This document shows positions 15,717 through 25,349 of a stretch of 64,000 nt of DNA, piece after piece. The notes beneath the pieces were generated by a model. That model saw only the letters and a program-made list of their open reading frames with translations, did no database searches and was not told where the DNA came from. The position numbers were made by a program, and so were the translations under genes. How positions within the stretch are numbered: position 1 is the stretch's first letter; every line of letters starts with the position of its first letter. Location of the stretch: assembly GCF_041270065.1 (NCBI RefSeq), contig NZ_CP065958.1:3658001-3722000 (forward strand), given 5' to 3'. This DNA comes from Streptomyces fradiae (GTDB lineage Bacteria > Actinomycetota > Actinomycetes > Streptomycetales > Streptomycetaceae).

Positions 15717-17570
15717 GTGGATCCCTTGAACGCGGAAGACCCGGTCACCATAGGACCGTTCCGGCTGCTCGGCCGGCTCGGTGTGGGCGGCATGGGGCGG
15801 GTGTATCTGGCCCGGTCGGCCGGCGGGCGTGCCGTCGCCGTGAAGGTCGTGCACCCGGAGCTGGCGGCCCAGGACGAATTCCGGCGCCGCTTCGCCCGGG
15901 AGGTCTCCGCACTGGAGCGGGTCGGCGGCACCGGCACGGCGCCCGTCCTCGGCTCCGACACCGGGGCCGAACTGCCCTGGGTGGCCGTGGGATACGTGCC
16001 CGGTCCTTCGCTGCGGACCGTCGTCGCCGACGAGTACGGGCCGCTGCCGCCGGACAGCGTCCGCACCCTCGCCGCCGGACTGGCCCGGGCCCTCACCCAC
16101 ATCCACACCGCGGGCCTGGTCCACCGCGATCTGAAGCCGTCGAACGTCCTGCTCACCGTCGACGGCCCGCAGATCATCGACTTCGGCATCGCCCGCGCCC
16201 TCGACACCGTCACCGACGGCGGGCTCACCACCACCGGCGCCGTCGTCGGCTCCCCCGGCTTCATGTCGCCGGAGCAGGTGCGGGGCGAGAAGCTCAGCCC
16301 GGCCGCGGACATCTTCTGCCTGGGGTCGGTGCTTGCGTACGCGGCGACCGGGCGTTCGCCGTTCGGCGGCTCGGACAGCGGCGTGCACGCCACCATGTTC
16401 CGCATCGCCCACGACGAGCCCGACCTGACCGGCCTGGCGCCCGAACTCGCCGGCCTGATCCGGGCCTGCCTCACCAAGGACCCGGCGGGCCGGCCGTCCG
16501 CCGCCGAACTGGTCGACACGCTCAGGGTCACCGACCCCTGGCTGCCCGCCGACGTCCTCGCCCGGCTCGGCCGGCACGCCGCCCGGCTCCTGGAGGCCGA
16601 GGCCGCCTCCGCCGGCGACCCCACCCCGGCCACCCCGCTGCCCGGCACCCGCGAGCAGGACGGCGTCGCCCGGCCCCGCCGTCGTACGGGCCTGGTCGCC
16701 GCCGTCGCCGCGCTCGCCGTGGCGGGCGCCGCGGCCCTCGCGTACACCTACTGGCCGCTGTCCGACCCGAACACTCCCGTCAGCGGCGGCGGAAAGGGCC
16801 GCGGTGGCGCCACGACGACCGGGGCGCGGCCGGCCGGGATCGTCCCGGCGGCGTTCCTCGGCGCCTGGGAGGGCGTCCTCAAGGGGACGGCGGACATGCC
16901 GTACGAGACCAGCCGGATCGAGGTGACTCAGGGCGCGGCGGGCTCCCGGAGCGTCGTCTATACCCATGTCACCGGCGAGCGGCTGTGCATCGGCCGGGCC
17001 GTGCTGCTTTCCGCCACCGACAGCGAACTCGTCTTCGGCGACGCCGAGATCACCGCGAGCGTCCCCGCCCAGCGCTGCACCCCGGCCGCCCGCCAGACCC
17101 TGCGGCTGCGTTCCACGGACGTCGTCGAGTGGAGCTCGGGCGTCGCGAAGACCACCTTCCAGCGCGTCCCGGCCGGCGCGGCCGTCGTCCCCGCCGCCCT
17201 CGTCGGCAGCTGGCAGCAGTCCCGGGACCAGGTGACCCAGCCCGACGCCGACCGCTACACGTACCAGCTCACCGTCACCCAGGGCCCGGTCGGCGCACCC
17301 CTGATCCGCCTCGACCAGTCCTTCCCGCGCACCGACAAGGACGGCACCCCCACCTCCGAGAACGTCCGCTGCGTCACCACCGCCGTCGTCGGCGGCGCCG
17401 GCAACCTCCTGGTCGTCGGCCCCGAGACCCGCGACCCGGAGACCTGGGACCCGGAGTGCGCCGAGAACGGCTCCAGCAACCTCCGGATCGTCCACTACCA
17501 GGGCAAGGAGCTGCTGCACGTCTACTCCATGGCCGCGGACAGCGAACCGGGCGAGTTCGTCCGCGACTAG
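15717..17570 (+). CDS. Transmembrane serine/threonine protein kinase
   Basis: Eukaryotic-type kinase of 617 residues. Kinase domain at about 12-270: glycine loop GRLGVGGMGRVY, lysine in AVAVKVVHP, catalytic HRDLKPSNVLL, DFG in IIDFGIAR, and activation/APE-equivalent GSPGFMSPEQV. A transmembrane helix lies at about 326-344 (LVAAVAALAVAGAAALAYTYW). The extracellular part contains two related beta-rich halves, each with an FLGAWEG/LVGSWQQ start and an ending near RFQRVPAG or KELLHVY. The GTG at 15717 has only a weak ribosome-binding site. Coupled with the upstream PstS-like protein, it may sense an extracytoplasmic ligand. Confidence 0.92.
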   Translation: MDPLNAEDPVTIGPFRLLGRLGVGGMGRVYLARSAGGRAVAVKVVHPELAAQDEFRRRFAREVSALERVGGTGTAPVLGSDTGAELPWVAVGYVPGPSLRTVVADEYGPLPPDSVRTLAAGLARALTHIHTAGLVHRDLKPSNVLLTVDGPQIIDFGIARALDTVTDGGLTTTGAVVGSPGFMSPEQVRGEKLSPAADIFCLGSVLAYAATGRSPFGGSDSGVHATMFRIAHDEPDLTGLAPELAGLIRACLTKDPAGRPSAAELVDTLRVTDPWLPADVLARLGRHAARLLEAEAASAGDPTPATPLPGTREQDGVARPRRRTGLVAAVAALAVAGAAALAYTYWPLSDPNTPVSGGGKGRGGATTTGARPAGIVPAAFLGAWEGVLKGTADMPYETSRIEVTQGAAGSRSVVYTHVTGERLCIGRAVLLSATDSELVFGDAEITASVPAQRCTPAARQTLRLRSTDVVEWSSGVAKTTFQRVPAGAAVVPAALVGSWQQSRDQVTQPDADRYTYQLTVTQGPVGAPLIRLDQSFPRTDKDGTPTSENVRCVTTAVVGGAGNLLVVGPETRDPETWDPECAENGSSNLRIVHYQGKELLHVYSMAADSEPGEFVRD

Positions 17571-17582
17571 CGGGAAACGGCA

Positions 17583-17613
17583 CGGGGCGCGTGCTCGACG
17601 AGCACGCGCCCCG
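17583..17613. terminator. Bidirectional hairpin terminator
   Basis: Perfect 13-bp arms (CGGGGCGCGTGCT and complement) around a CGACG loop lie between the convergent kinase gene and the large secreted-protein gene. There is no long T run, as is common for GC-rich actinobacterial terminators. Confidence 0.8.
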
Positions 17614-17634
17614 CAGTCAGGGAGATCCCCGGGT

Positions 17635-20600
17635 CTATGAGCCGTAGTAGCCGACGACGTCGGCGATCAGGTCCGTCGTTCCGGAGTGGTTGTAGAAGCT
17701 GATCTTCCCGTCAGCGCTCACCGGCACCACCGCCAGGTTCGGCACCGTCTGGCCCGCGGTGAAGTTGACGTTCGACACGCTCGGTCGCTGCGCGCCCGCG
17801 GGGAACGCGGACACATAGCCGGTGGCCGTCGGGTTCGTCACGGTCAGGTTGAGAACGACGGCGCTGACGCCCTTGGCCGGCACGCCGGGGAAGGACGACG
17901 TCCACAGCGTCACCGTCTGACCGGCGCCGATCTTGCCCCACTGCCCGTAGTAGGAGTTGCGCGTGTCGAGGCCCCGGACCGGCCCGACCCCGGTGAACGT
18001 GGCGCCCCCGGCCGCCGGGTCGTCCGTGAAGTAGCCGGCGACATCGGCCAGCAGGTCCACCGAGCCGGCGTGGTTGTAGAAGGACACCTTGCCGTCCACG
18101 AGCGGCACCGTCACCAGATTGGCCACGGTCTGTCCGGCCGGCACGTTGAGGCTGGACGTGGTGCCGCGCGGGGTGCCCGAGGGGTAGGCGGTGACATAGG
18201 TCGACCGGGTCGGTCCGGTGGCCGTCACGTTCAGCACGACGGCGGTGGCCCCGGACGAGGGGACCCCGCCCCGGCCCGCGACCTGAAGCGTCACGGTGCC
18301 CTGCTCTCCCGCCTTCGCCTTCGGCACGCCGAGGGCCGAGCGGGTGTCCATCAGACGCTCCAGCGTCACCGAGCGGTACGCCGAACCGCCCTTGCCCTCC
18401 ACGTAGTAGCCGGCGACATCAGCCAGCAGGTCCACCGAGCCGGCGTGGTTGGTGAGATTCACCTTGCCGTCCACGACCGGCACGACGACCGCGTTGGCGA
18501 CGGTCTGCCCGGCCGTGACGTTCAGGTTGGAGGCGTACGGCTTCGGCCGGCCCGACGGATAGACCGTCACATGGGTCGCCGAAGTGGCGTTCGTCGCCGT
18601 CACGTTGAGCGCGACTCCTGTGATGCCGCTCGCCGGGACCCCGGCGACGCCCGCGACCTTGAGCGTCACGGTCTTGCCCGCGCCCACCTCGACCTTGGGC
18701 GCGCCGAGGCCGGTGCGGGTGTCGAGGGTACGGGTAGGCGCCAGCGGCTCGTACGTGCCGGGAAGGGTCGTCACCGCGCTGTCGTACAGCTCCATGGAGC
18801 CGGACTGCGTGATCGGCGTGCCCACGCCGTCGCCCGGCGAGGCGGTCAGCGACCAGTTGTAGGAGCCGTCGGCGACGCCCCGGCCCAGGTCGTCCCGGCC
18901 GTCCCAGCTGGCGGAGACGGCCCCGGCCGTCCGGCCGTCGCCCCGGCCGGTGAGGGTACGCACCAAGGTGCCGGTGCGGGCGTCGCGCAGGGTCAGCTGC
19001 CAGGAGCCGGCCGGCTTGGAGGCGACCCAGCGGGGCCGCCAGGTCTCGCCGTATGCCACCCGCTTGTATGTGCTCACCGTGGCCTGGACGAGGGAGAACG
19101 GTTCGGTGGCCACGCCGCTCGGGACGAGGTGGATGCGCCGGTCGGCCGCCACGTAGGCGAGCGGGCCGCCGAACTTGTCGACGGTCCAGGTCACTCCGCG
19201 CTGGTTCTCGGGGGTGCCGGCCAGGTCGCCGACCTCCCGGGTGACGGCGGAGCCGTCCCGGAAGGCCGTGAGCATCAGCTTGCCGGCGGCCCTGTCGTGG
19301 CGAACGAGATAGCCGTCGCCGACGAGCGCCTCACCGGCCGGTACGGCGATGTTCTTCCTGGCCGTGCGGTCGTACACGCCGGCGGGGCCGGTGGTGCCAC
19401 AGGACCAGTAGAGCCAACGGCCCACGGCCTGGAGCTCCTTGGCCACGCACGGGGCGCCCGTCGCCTGGGTGGTCTTGGTCCCGGTCCGCAGGTCCTCGCC
19501 GACGAGCTGCCCGACGGTCGCGGTCTGGGTCCAGTAGGTGTAGCCCCAGACGGAGGCGGCGGTGACGGCGCCGCTGCGGATCGGTTCGAGATCGGTGAAG
19601 ACGCCGAGGTCACCGACGTACTGGCGGGCCGGGTCGGTGCCGTTGACGACGGCATAGCGCCCGGTGACGCCGAGGACGGTGGCCTGGGCCGAGCTGGTAC
19701 GGAAGTAGCCGGCGTCGTCCTCCTTGTCGATCGATCGAACGGCCTTGCCCTCGACGTCCTGGTCCACGTGGACGGCCCGGCCGTCGCCGGTGCTCCACAG
19801 GCCGTCGAGGCCGCCGTTCCAGCCCTGGTAGACCCGCTCGCCCGGCCGGTAGGACGCTCCCTCGGGCGTGATCGCGCGAGTGAAGTAGGCGTTCACGAAG
19901 CTGCCGTCGCGCTCCTGCGTAGCCAACTGGCCGTTCGCCAGCGACAGGTTGTCAATCTGCGCGGGCACACCCTCGACCGCCGCCACCTCGCTCTGCGCAC
20001 CGGCCCCGGAGATCTTCCGCAGCGCCCAGTGAGAGGAATCCGCCCCCGCGGCGAAGACCGCACTGCCGTCGGCGGCCGTCACCATCGCGGACGCGGCGTG
20101 GCGGTACAGCGTCACCGGCGCGGCACCGTCGAAGCCGACCCGCCGGACCGGGTAACCGGAGGCGTCGACAAGGTTGTTCGGGGGCGTCCCGAGGTACCCG
20201 GTCACCAGCACCTGGTCACCGACGGCCGCGATGACCAGGCTCTCGCCGGTCGCGCGGGTGACACCGAGGTCGGTCGCGGCTGAGCCGAGGTCACCCCTGG
20301 GCACCCAGCGGACCGAGGTGCCATCGGTCAGCACCAGCCGGCCGGGGGTCAGGACGATCTGCGAGCGAACATTGCCGGCCAGGGGTCGTCCCTTGTCGAA
20401 CGCTCCCGTCGCCAGATCGATCAGTCCGATCGTCGCGACTTTGTCGGGTCCGGCGTACTCGACCACCAGCCCCTTCGCATCGGCGGCCAACTGCCGGTTC
20501 ACCGTGATGTCCGCCGGGGCGGCGACCTCCACGGGCGCGCTCAGGGCCCCGTCCGCGCCGACCGTGAACAGGTGGTGGGCGTAGGCGCCCGCCGTTCCCG

Positions 20601-21063
20601 TACGGGTCAGGACATTCGGGCCCGCGGCCGCCAGGAAGGTGTGGCCCTCGGGCAGCGCGAAGGTGACGCGTGCGCCGGTGGCGAGGTCCTCGCGGGCCCA
20701 GCCGTCCGCGCCCGCCTCGTGGACGAGGACGTCGGTCCCGGCCGGCAGCCAGGAGCGCTGGTCGTCCTTGTAGTCCCCGCCCTTCAGTACGGTCGTGCCG
20801 AGGTCGACGGCCCTGGTGCGGCCGTCCCAGCCGGTCCACAGATAGCCGTTCGTGCCCTCCTGCCGGTAGAGCACGCCGGTGGCGCCGGCGCCCAGCGGGA
20901 CGGTCTTCCTCGGCGCGTACCGATCCGACTGGAAAATCGTTTCCCCTGATACGGGAGCGGGCTCGGCGGCCGTCGCCGTTCCCCCCAGCACGCCCGGCCC
21001 CCCGACCAGACCCAGCAACAGGGCCGTACTGACACCGGCCCTCATCCATGCGCGACTGCGCAA
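17635..21063 (-). CDS. Large secreted repeat protein with FlgD-like Ig segment
   Basis: Secreted protein of 1142 residues. The TTG at 21063 has GGGGAGGG six bases upstream and gives a good signal peptide (MRSRAWMRAGVSTALLLGL, cleavage near TATAA). A long N-terminal part of propeller-like short repeats follows (about 40-690), then an FlgD-type Ig-like segment (DARTGTLVRTLTGRGDG, SWDGRDDLGRGVADGSY), then three C-terminal repeats of about 120 residues, each starting LDTR or MDTR, passing GQTVAN or GQTVPN and ending DLLADVAGYY or DLIADVVGYY. Similar repeats occur in other actinobacterial cell-surface proteins. Ligand or enzyme activity is not evident. Confidence 0.85.
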   Translation of the reverse strand: MRSRAWMRAGVSTALLLGLVGGPGVLGGTATAAEPAPVSGETIFQSDRYAPRKTVPLGAGATGVLYRQEGTNGYLWTGWDGRTRAVDLGTTVLKGGDYKDDQRSWLPAGTDVLVHEAGADGWAREDLATGARVTFALPEGHTFLAAAGPNVLTRTGTAGAYAHHLFTVGADGALSAPVEVAAPADITVNRQLAADAKGLVVEYAGPDKVATIGLIDLATGAFDKGRPLAGNVRSQIVLTPGRLVLTDGTSVRWVPRGDLGSAATDLGVTRATGESLVIAAVGDQVLVTGYLGTPPNNLVDASGYPVRRVGFDGAAPVTLYRHAASAMVTAADGSAVFAAGADSSHWALRKISGAGAQSEVAAVEGVPAQIDNLSLANGQLATQERDGSFVNAYFTRAITPEGASYRPGERVYQGWNGGLDGLWSTGDGRAVHVDQDVEGKAVRSIDKEDDAGYFRTSSAQATVLGVTGRYAVVNGTDPARQYVGDLGVFTDLEPIRSGAVTAASVWGYTYWTQTATVGQLVGEDLRTGTKTTQATGAPCVAKELQAVGRWLYWSCGTTGPAGVYDRTARKNIAVPAGEALVGDGYLVRHDRAAGKLMLTAFRDGSAVTREVGDLAGTPENQRGVTWTVDKFGGPLAYVAADRRIHLVPSGVATEPFSLVQATVSTYKRVAYGETWRPRWVASKPAGSWQLTLRDARTGTLVRTLTGRGDGRTAGAVSASWDGRDDLGRGVADGSYNWSLTASPGDGVGTPITQSGSMELYDSAVTTLPGTYEPLAPTRTLDTRTGLGAPKVEVGAGKTVTLKVAGVAGVPASGITGVALNVTATNATSATHVTVYPSGRPKPYASNLNVTAGQTVANAVVVPVVDGKVNLTNHAGSVDLLADVAGYYVEGKGGSAYRSVTLERLMDTRSALGVPKAKAGEQGTVTLQVAGRGGVPSSGATAVVLNVTATGPTRSTYVTAYPSGTPRGTTSSLNVPAGQTVANLVTVPLVDGKVSFYNHAGSVDLLADVAGYFTDDPAAGGATFTGVGPVRGLDTRNSYYGQWGKIGAGQTVTLWTSSFPGVPAKGVSAVVLNLTVTNPTATGYVSAFPAGAQRPSVSNVNFTAGQTVPNLAVVPVSADGKISFYNHSGTTDLIADVVGYYGS

Positions 21064-21111
21064 CGCGGTCCCTCCCCAGAAACTCGCACCACGATCCACG
21101 AATTGCTTCGC

Positions 21112-22041
21112 TCAAAGCTGCCTGACATTAGCAGGGGTCCCGGACACCGCCTCGGCCGCCGCCCGGGCGTAGTCGTGGACCAGGGGGCGGGGGTCGTCGG
21201 CGCGCCAGGCGAGGGCGAAGCGGGTGGGGGTGACGCCGTCGACGGGGCGGACGACGACGCCGCCACGGGTGAGCAGCGGGGCGTTGCCCTCGGCGACCAG
21301 GCAGATGCCGAGGCCGTCGACGAGCGCCTCGTACGTCTCGTCGGTGGAGCCGATCTCGGCGCCGATCCGGGCCGGGCGGGCGTCGCGGGCGTCCAGGGCC
21401 AGCCAGTGGTCGCGGAGTTCGGGGGCGACCTCGCCGGGGAGGGCGAGGAAGGGCTCGTCGAGGAGGTCGGCGAAGGCGATCCGGTCGCGGCCGGCCAGCG
21501 GGTGCCGCTCGGACAGGGCGATCAGGCGCGGTTCGGTGGCGACCACGACCCAGCGGTAGCGCTCGGCGTCGACCAGCGGCAGCCAGACGAACGCCAGGTC
21601 GCTGGTGCCGTCGGCGAGCCCGGCGGTCGGGTCGTCCCAGCCGATCTGGCGCAGCCGGAGCCGGGCCTCCGGGTGTGCCTCGGTGAAACGGGAGCGGATC
21701 GCGGGCAGCAGCCCGCCCCGGCCGGGGCTGGTGGACATGCCGATGACGAGGGTGGCCTCCCGCGCGGCCCGGGCGGCGCGCACCGCGCCCTCCGCCTCCG
21801 CCCACGCGGCGAGCACCGCGCGGGCGTGCGGCAGCAGTGCCGTACCGACCTCGGTGAGCCGGACGCCGTGCCGGTCGCGGTCGAACAGCGGGGCGCCGAG
21901 CTGCCGTTCCAGGGCGCGGATCTGCTTGCTGAGCGCGGGCTGCGACACGTACAGGCGCTCTGCGGCACGGGTGAAGTGCAGCTCCTCCGCGACCGCGAGG
22001 AAGTAGCGCAGGTCCCGGCCGTGCACATCCGTGATGGTCAT
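21112..22041 (-). CDS. LysR-family transcriptional regulator
   Basis: LysR regulator of about 309 residues. N-terminal winged HTH (DLRYFLAVAEELHFTRAAERL, VSQPALSKQIRALE) at about residues 8-60, then a two-lobed substrate-binding domain. ATG 22041 (MTITDVHG) is preferred, with ATG 22047 two codons upstream also possible; neither has a strong ribosome-binding site. It is divergent from an SDR oxidoreductase gene 98 bases away, the usual LysR target layout, and an inverted repeat lies in the gap. Confidence 0.9.
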   Translation of the reverse strand: MTITDVHGRDLRYFLAVAEELHFTRAAERLYVSQPALSKQIRALERQLGAPLFDRDRHGVRLTEVGTALLPHARAVLAAWAEAEGAVRAARAAREATLVIGMSTSPGRGGLLPAIRSRFTEAHPEARLRLRQIGWDDPTAGLADGTSDLAFVWLPLVDAERYRWVVVATEPRLIALSERHPLAGRDRIAFADLLDEPFLALPGEVAPELRDHWLALDARDARPARIGAEIGSTDETYEALVDGLGICLVAEGNAPLLTRGGVVVRPVDGVTPTRFALAWRADDPRPLVHDYARAAAEAVSGTPANVRQL

Positions 22042-22077
22042 GACCATGGGCTATCACGACAGATCTTGGACGGACAA

Positions 22078-22093
22078 CTGCCCTCGCAGGCAG
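22078..22093. promoter_or_regulatory. Candidate LysR site between LysR and SDR genes
   Basis: CTGCC-N6-GGCAG, a short interrupted palindrome of LysR-box size, lies in the divergent intergenic region about 47 bases before the SDR start. The position is right for activation by the adjacent LysR protein, but the arms are only five bases. Confidence 0.4.
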
Positions 22094-22139
22094 GGTGGTT
22101 GCACGCGGAACGCACCACCAACGAGGGGAATCGAGAGAC

Positions 22140-22973
22140 ATGAGCAAGGTCTGGCTGATCACCGGCGCCAACAGCGGCTTCGGGCGCGCCTTCGCCGAGG
22201 CGGCGGTCGCCGCCGGGGACGTCGTGGTCGCCGCCGCCCGCCGCGCCGGCACCCTGGACGACCTGGTGGCCGCCCACCCCGACCAGGTCCACGCCGTCAC
22301 CCTGGACGTCACCGACCACGCCGCCGTCGACCGGGTGGTGGGCGAGGTCGCCGAGCGGCACGGCCGCATCGACGTCCTGGTCAACAACGCGGGCCGCACC
22401 CACGTCGGTTCGGTCGAGGAGACCGGCGACGCCGAACTGCGCTCGCTCTTCGACGTGCACGTCTTCGGCCCGGCCGCCCTGACCCGCGCCGTCCTGCCCC
22501 ACATGCGGGCCCGCCGCTCCGGCGCGATCGTGCAGCTCAGCAGCGTCGGCGGCCAGGGCTCGCTGCCCGGCTTCGGCGCGTACAGCGCGACGAAGTTCGC
22601 CCTGGAGGGCATGTCGGAGGCGCTCGCCGCCGAGGTCAAGCCGCTCGGCATCCACGTCCTGATCGTCGAGCCCGGCGCCTTCCGCACGTCCCTCTTCGGC
22701 GGCGGCAAGAGCCTCAGCGCGGACACCATCCCCGACTACGCCGACACCGTCGGCGCCACCCGCGCCTTCGTCGAGGGCGGCGACGGCACCCAGGCCGGCG
22801 ACCCGGCCAAGGCCGCGGCCGCCGTCCTCACCGCCCTGAACGCCGACGAGCCGCCGCTCCGCCTCGCCCTCGGCGACGACTCCATCGACATGATCCACGC
22901 CCACCTCGACCAGGTCCGGGCCGATCTGAACGCCTGGGACAAGGTCGGCCGGGACACCAAGTTCGACGCCTAG
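22140..22973 (+). CDS. Short-chain dehydrogenase/reductase
   Basis: Classical SDR of 277 residues using NAD(P). Visible motifs: cofactor loop TGANSGFGRAFAEA (about residues 8-21), NNAG (about 82), catalytic serine in VQLSSVGGQ and the catalytic YxxxK as YSATK (about residue 150). Substrate unknown; the extended C-terminus (GDDSIDMIHAHLDQVRADLNAW) is seen in ketoreductase-like Streptomyces SDRs. The divergent LysR regulator probably controls it. Confidence 0.9.
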   Translation: MSKVWLITGANSGFGRAFAEAAVAAGDVVVAAARRAGTLDDLVAAHPDQVHAVTLDVTDHAAVDRVVGEVAERHGRIDVLVNNAGRTHVGSVEETGDAELRSLFDVHVFGPAALTRAVLPHMRARRSGAIVQLSSVGGQGSLPGFGAYSATKFALEGMSEALAAEVKPLGIHVLIVEPGAFRTSLFGGGKSLSADTIPDYADTVGATRAFVEGGDGTQAGDPAKAAAAVLTALNADEPPLRLALGDDSIDMIHAHLDQVRADLNAWDKVGRDTKFDA

Positions 22974-22996
22974 ACGCCTGGCCATGGACACGTGAA

Positions 22997-23024
22997 AGGG
23001 CCCGCACCCCAGGGTGCGGGCCCT
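22997..23024. terminator. Bidirectional hairpin terminator
   Basis: Thirteen-base arms AGGGCCCGCACCC and complement with a two-base apex lie between the convergent SDR and purA genes. Placement and stability support termination from both sides. Confidence 0.8.
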
Positions 23025-23043
23025 CACGGGTATGCCGTACGGC

Positions 23044-24327
23044 CTACAGGAACGAGTTGATCTCGATCGTCTCGTCCCGGCCCGGGCCCACGCCGATCGC
23101 GGAGATCGGGGCGCCGGACATGTCCTCCAGGGCCTTCACGTACGCCTGCGCGTTCTTCGGCAGGTCGGCGAAGGTCTTGGCCTTGGTGATGTCCTCGGAC
23201 CAGCCCGGGAGCATCTCGTAGACCGGCTTCGCGTGGTGGAAGTCGGTCTGCGAGTAGGGCAGCTCCTCGACGCGCTTGCCGTCGATCTCGTACGCGACAC
23301 ACACCGGGATCTGCTCCCAGCCGGTCAGCACGTCGAGCTTGGTGAGGAAGAAGTCGGTCAGGCCGTTCACGCGGGTCGCGTAGCGGGCGATGACCGCGTC
23401 GAACCAGCCGCAGCGGCGGTCACGGCCGGTGGTCACACCGCGCTCGCCGCCGATGCGGCGCAGCGCCTCGCCGTCCTCGTCGAAGAGCTCGGTCGGGAAC
23501 GGGCCGGCGCCGACGCGGGTCGTATACGCCTTGAGGATGCCGATGACCCGGCTGATCTTCGTCGGGCCCACGCCCGCACCCGTGCAGGCACCGCCGGCGG
23601 TCGGGTTCGAGGAGGTGACGAAGGGGTACGTGCCGTGGTCGACGTCGAGCAGGGTGCCCTGGCCGCCCTCGAAGAGCACGACCTTGTCGTCGTCGAGCGC
23701 CTTGTTGAGGATCAGCGTGGTGTCGGCGACGAAGGGCTTGATCTGCTCCGCGTACTGGAGCATCTCCTCGACGATCTGCGCGGCCTCGATCGCCCGGCGG
23801 TTGTACAGCTTGGCGAGCAGCTGGTTCTTGCCCTCCAGCGCCGCCTCCACCTTCTGGGTGAGGATCGACTCGTCGTACAGGTCCTGGACCCGGATGCCGA
23901 CGCGGTTGATCTTGTCGGCGTAGGTCGGGCCGATGCCGCGACCCGTGGTGCCGATCTTGCGCTTGCCGAGGAACCGTTCCGTCACCTTGTCGAGGGTGAC
24001 GTTGTACGGGGTGATCAGATGGGCGTTACCGCTGATCAGGAGCTTGGAGGTGTCGACGCCGCGCTCGTTCAGCCCGCTCAGCTCGGAGAGCAGGACCGCC
24101 GGGTCGACGACGACGCCGTTTCCGATGACCGGGGTGCACCCCGGGGAGAGGATTCCGGAAGGGAGAAGGTGCAGCGCGTACTTCTGGTCGCCGACGACGA
24201 CCGTGTGGCCGGCATTGTTGCCGCCCTGGTAACGCACCACGTAGTCAACGGACCCGCCGAGCAGGTCGGTGGCCTTTCCCTTGCCCTCGTCACCCCACTG
24301 AGCACCGAGCAGCACAAGTGCGGGCAC
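23044..24327 (-). CDS. purA: Adenylosuccinate synthetase
   Basis: PurA joins IMP and aspartate with GTP to give adenylosuccinate, the first AMP-specific step; cytosolic. The protein has 427 residues. The GTP-binding start [17 protein letters not shown], the IMP-site [17 protein letters not shown], the [11 protein letters not shown] region and the C-terminal TKLDVL guanine motif are all present. GTG start at 24327. It is a single gene with its own promoter region, divergent from a lipid-kinase-like gene. Confidence 0.97.
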   Translation of the reverse strand: MPALVLLGAQWGDEGKGKATDLLGGSVDYVVRYQGGNNAGHTVVVGDQKYALHLLPSGILSPGCTPVIGNGVVVDPAVLLSELSGLNERGVDTSKLLISGNAHLITPYNVTLDKVTERFLGKRKIGTTGRGIGPTYADKINRVGIRVQDLYDESILTQKVEAALEGKNQLLAKLYNRRAIEAAQIVEEMLQYAEQIKPFVADTTLILNKALDDDKVVLFEGGQGTLLDVDHGTYPFVTSSNPTAGGACTGAGVGPTKISRVIGILKAYTTRVGAGPFPTELFDEDGEALRRIGGERGVTTGRDRRCGWFDAVIARYATRVNGLTDFFLTKLDVLTGWEQIPVCVAYEIDGKRVEELPYSQTDFHHAKPVYEMLPGWSEDITKAKTFADLPKNAQAYVKALEDMSGAPISAIGVGPGRDETIEINSFL

Positions 24328-24408
24328 AGGCGTACACCCCTTCCGGGCGGGGCAAGACCAAGGTCAGGGGGCCGACGCCGCCTCACCGGTGTGCCCCGGA
24401 ATAGACGA

Positions 24409-24436
24409 AGCCCCTGGCGCAATAGCGCAAGGGGCT
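24409..24436. promoter_or_regulatory. Hairpin in the purA / lipid-kinase-like divergent region
   Basis: Arms AGCCCCT and AGGGGCT enclose GCGC-AATA-GCGC, giving an 11-bp stem with one G/A mismatch. It lies 82 bases upstream of the purA start and 35 bases upstream of the divergent GTG. It could be a leader hairpin, an operator, or a terminator for read-through; the sequence does not decide. Confidence 0.5.
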
Positions 24437-24470
24437 CTTGCACAAAGAGACTACCCGAGGAAGGACCGAG

Positions 24471-25349
24471 GTGTCGGATCACGACCAGCTGCTGGTCATC
24501 GTCGACCCGGTCGCCCGCCGAATGGACGGCGAGTCCGTACGGATCGCGAAAGATGTGCTGTCGGCGGGCGCCGAAGCGAAGATCTGCCTGCCGGACGGTC
24601 CGGAGGAATTCTCCCGGGCCCTGGCCAGGCGCGGCTCCCGGCGCCCTGTCGTCCTCGGCGACGACCGCGCGCTGCTGCGCGCCGTGACCCTGCTGCAGCG
24701 CGACCGGGACCGTGACCGGGACCCGGCGGACGGGGCCGGTACGACGGCCGTCGCGATGGTCCCGATCGGTGCGGCCGACCGGGTGACGACGGCCCGTGCG
24801 CTCGGTGTGCCGCCGGGCACGGTGGCGGCCGCGCGGGCGGTGCTCGACGGGGCGGTACGGCGGCTCGACCTGCTCGTCGACGACAGCGGCGGCCTCGTCC
24901 TCGACCGCCTCGACGTGCCGGCCTCGGGCGGCTCGGGGCCCTCGGGCGGCGGCCCCGCGCCCGCACCGCCGACCGCGCCGCCGACCGTCTGGCACACCTG
25001 CCGCTCGCTCGTCCGCACCCTGGTGCGGCCGGCGCCGGCGGTCCTCGCCGCGCCCGCCCACCGGCTGCGCGTCGAGGCGGACGGGGTGCTGCTCAGCGAT
25101 CTCGACACGCCGCTCGCCGGGCTCACCGTCCGCGCCCTCGCGGGCACCCTCGCGCTGACCCTCCGCCCGCCGGGCGACGAGCCCGCCCGGACCACCACCG
25201 CCCGCACCCTGACCGTCGCGGGCCCCGACTTCCGCTACCGCGCCGACACGGCGGTCTCCGGCCCGGTCCGCCGCCGGACCTGGACGGTACGGGCGGGGGC
25301 GTGGGGGCTCACGGTGCCGCGCGAGGCGCCTCGCGCCGAGAGGCCCTAG
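24471..25349 (+). CDS. Diacylglycerol/lipid kinase-like protein
   Basis: Protein of 292 residues resembling the YegS/diacylglycerol kinase family in relatives at this locus, but with a weak catalytic signature. It opens with LLVIVDPVARRMDGESVR and has GDDRALLRAVTLL where DGKs have their GGDGT loop; I do not see a clean GGDGT. The C-terminal half is beta-rich (LAGTLALTLRPPG), like the lipid-kinase C-domain. The GTG has GAGGAAGGA five bases upstream. It may be a divergent or inactive kinase. Its stop overlaps the convergent regulator gene by four bases. Confidence 0.6.
   Translation: MSDHDQLLVIVDPVARRMDGESVRIAKDVLSAGAEAKICLPDGPEEFSRALARRGSRRPVVLGDDRALLRAVTLLQRDRDRDRDPADGAGTTAVAMVPIGAADRVTTARALGVPPGTVAAARAVLDGAVRRLDLLVDDSGGLVLDRLDVPASGGSGPSGGGPAPAPPTAPPTVWHTCRSLVRTLVRPAPAVLAAPAHRLRVEADGVLLSDLDTPLAGLTVRALAGTLALTLRPPGDEPARTTTARTLTVAGPDFRYRADTAVSGPVRRRTWTVRAGAWGLTVPREAPRAERP

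Noticed and set aside
14520..17519. Very long antisense open frame opposite the PstS-like and kinase genes
   Set aside because: Its composition (Gly/Arg/Val/Asp-rich, no domains) is the mirror of high-GC codon bias; the plus-strand genes carry all kinase motifs.
17686..20283. Long plus-strand open frame opposite the secreted repeat protein
   Set aside because: Shadow frame; the opposite strand has a signal peptide, a ribosome-binding site and repeated domains.
22991..23027. CRISPR-like short repeat
   Set aside because: Single inverted repeat (terminator) with no array; no direct-repeat/spacer series exists anywhere in the window and no cas genes.
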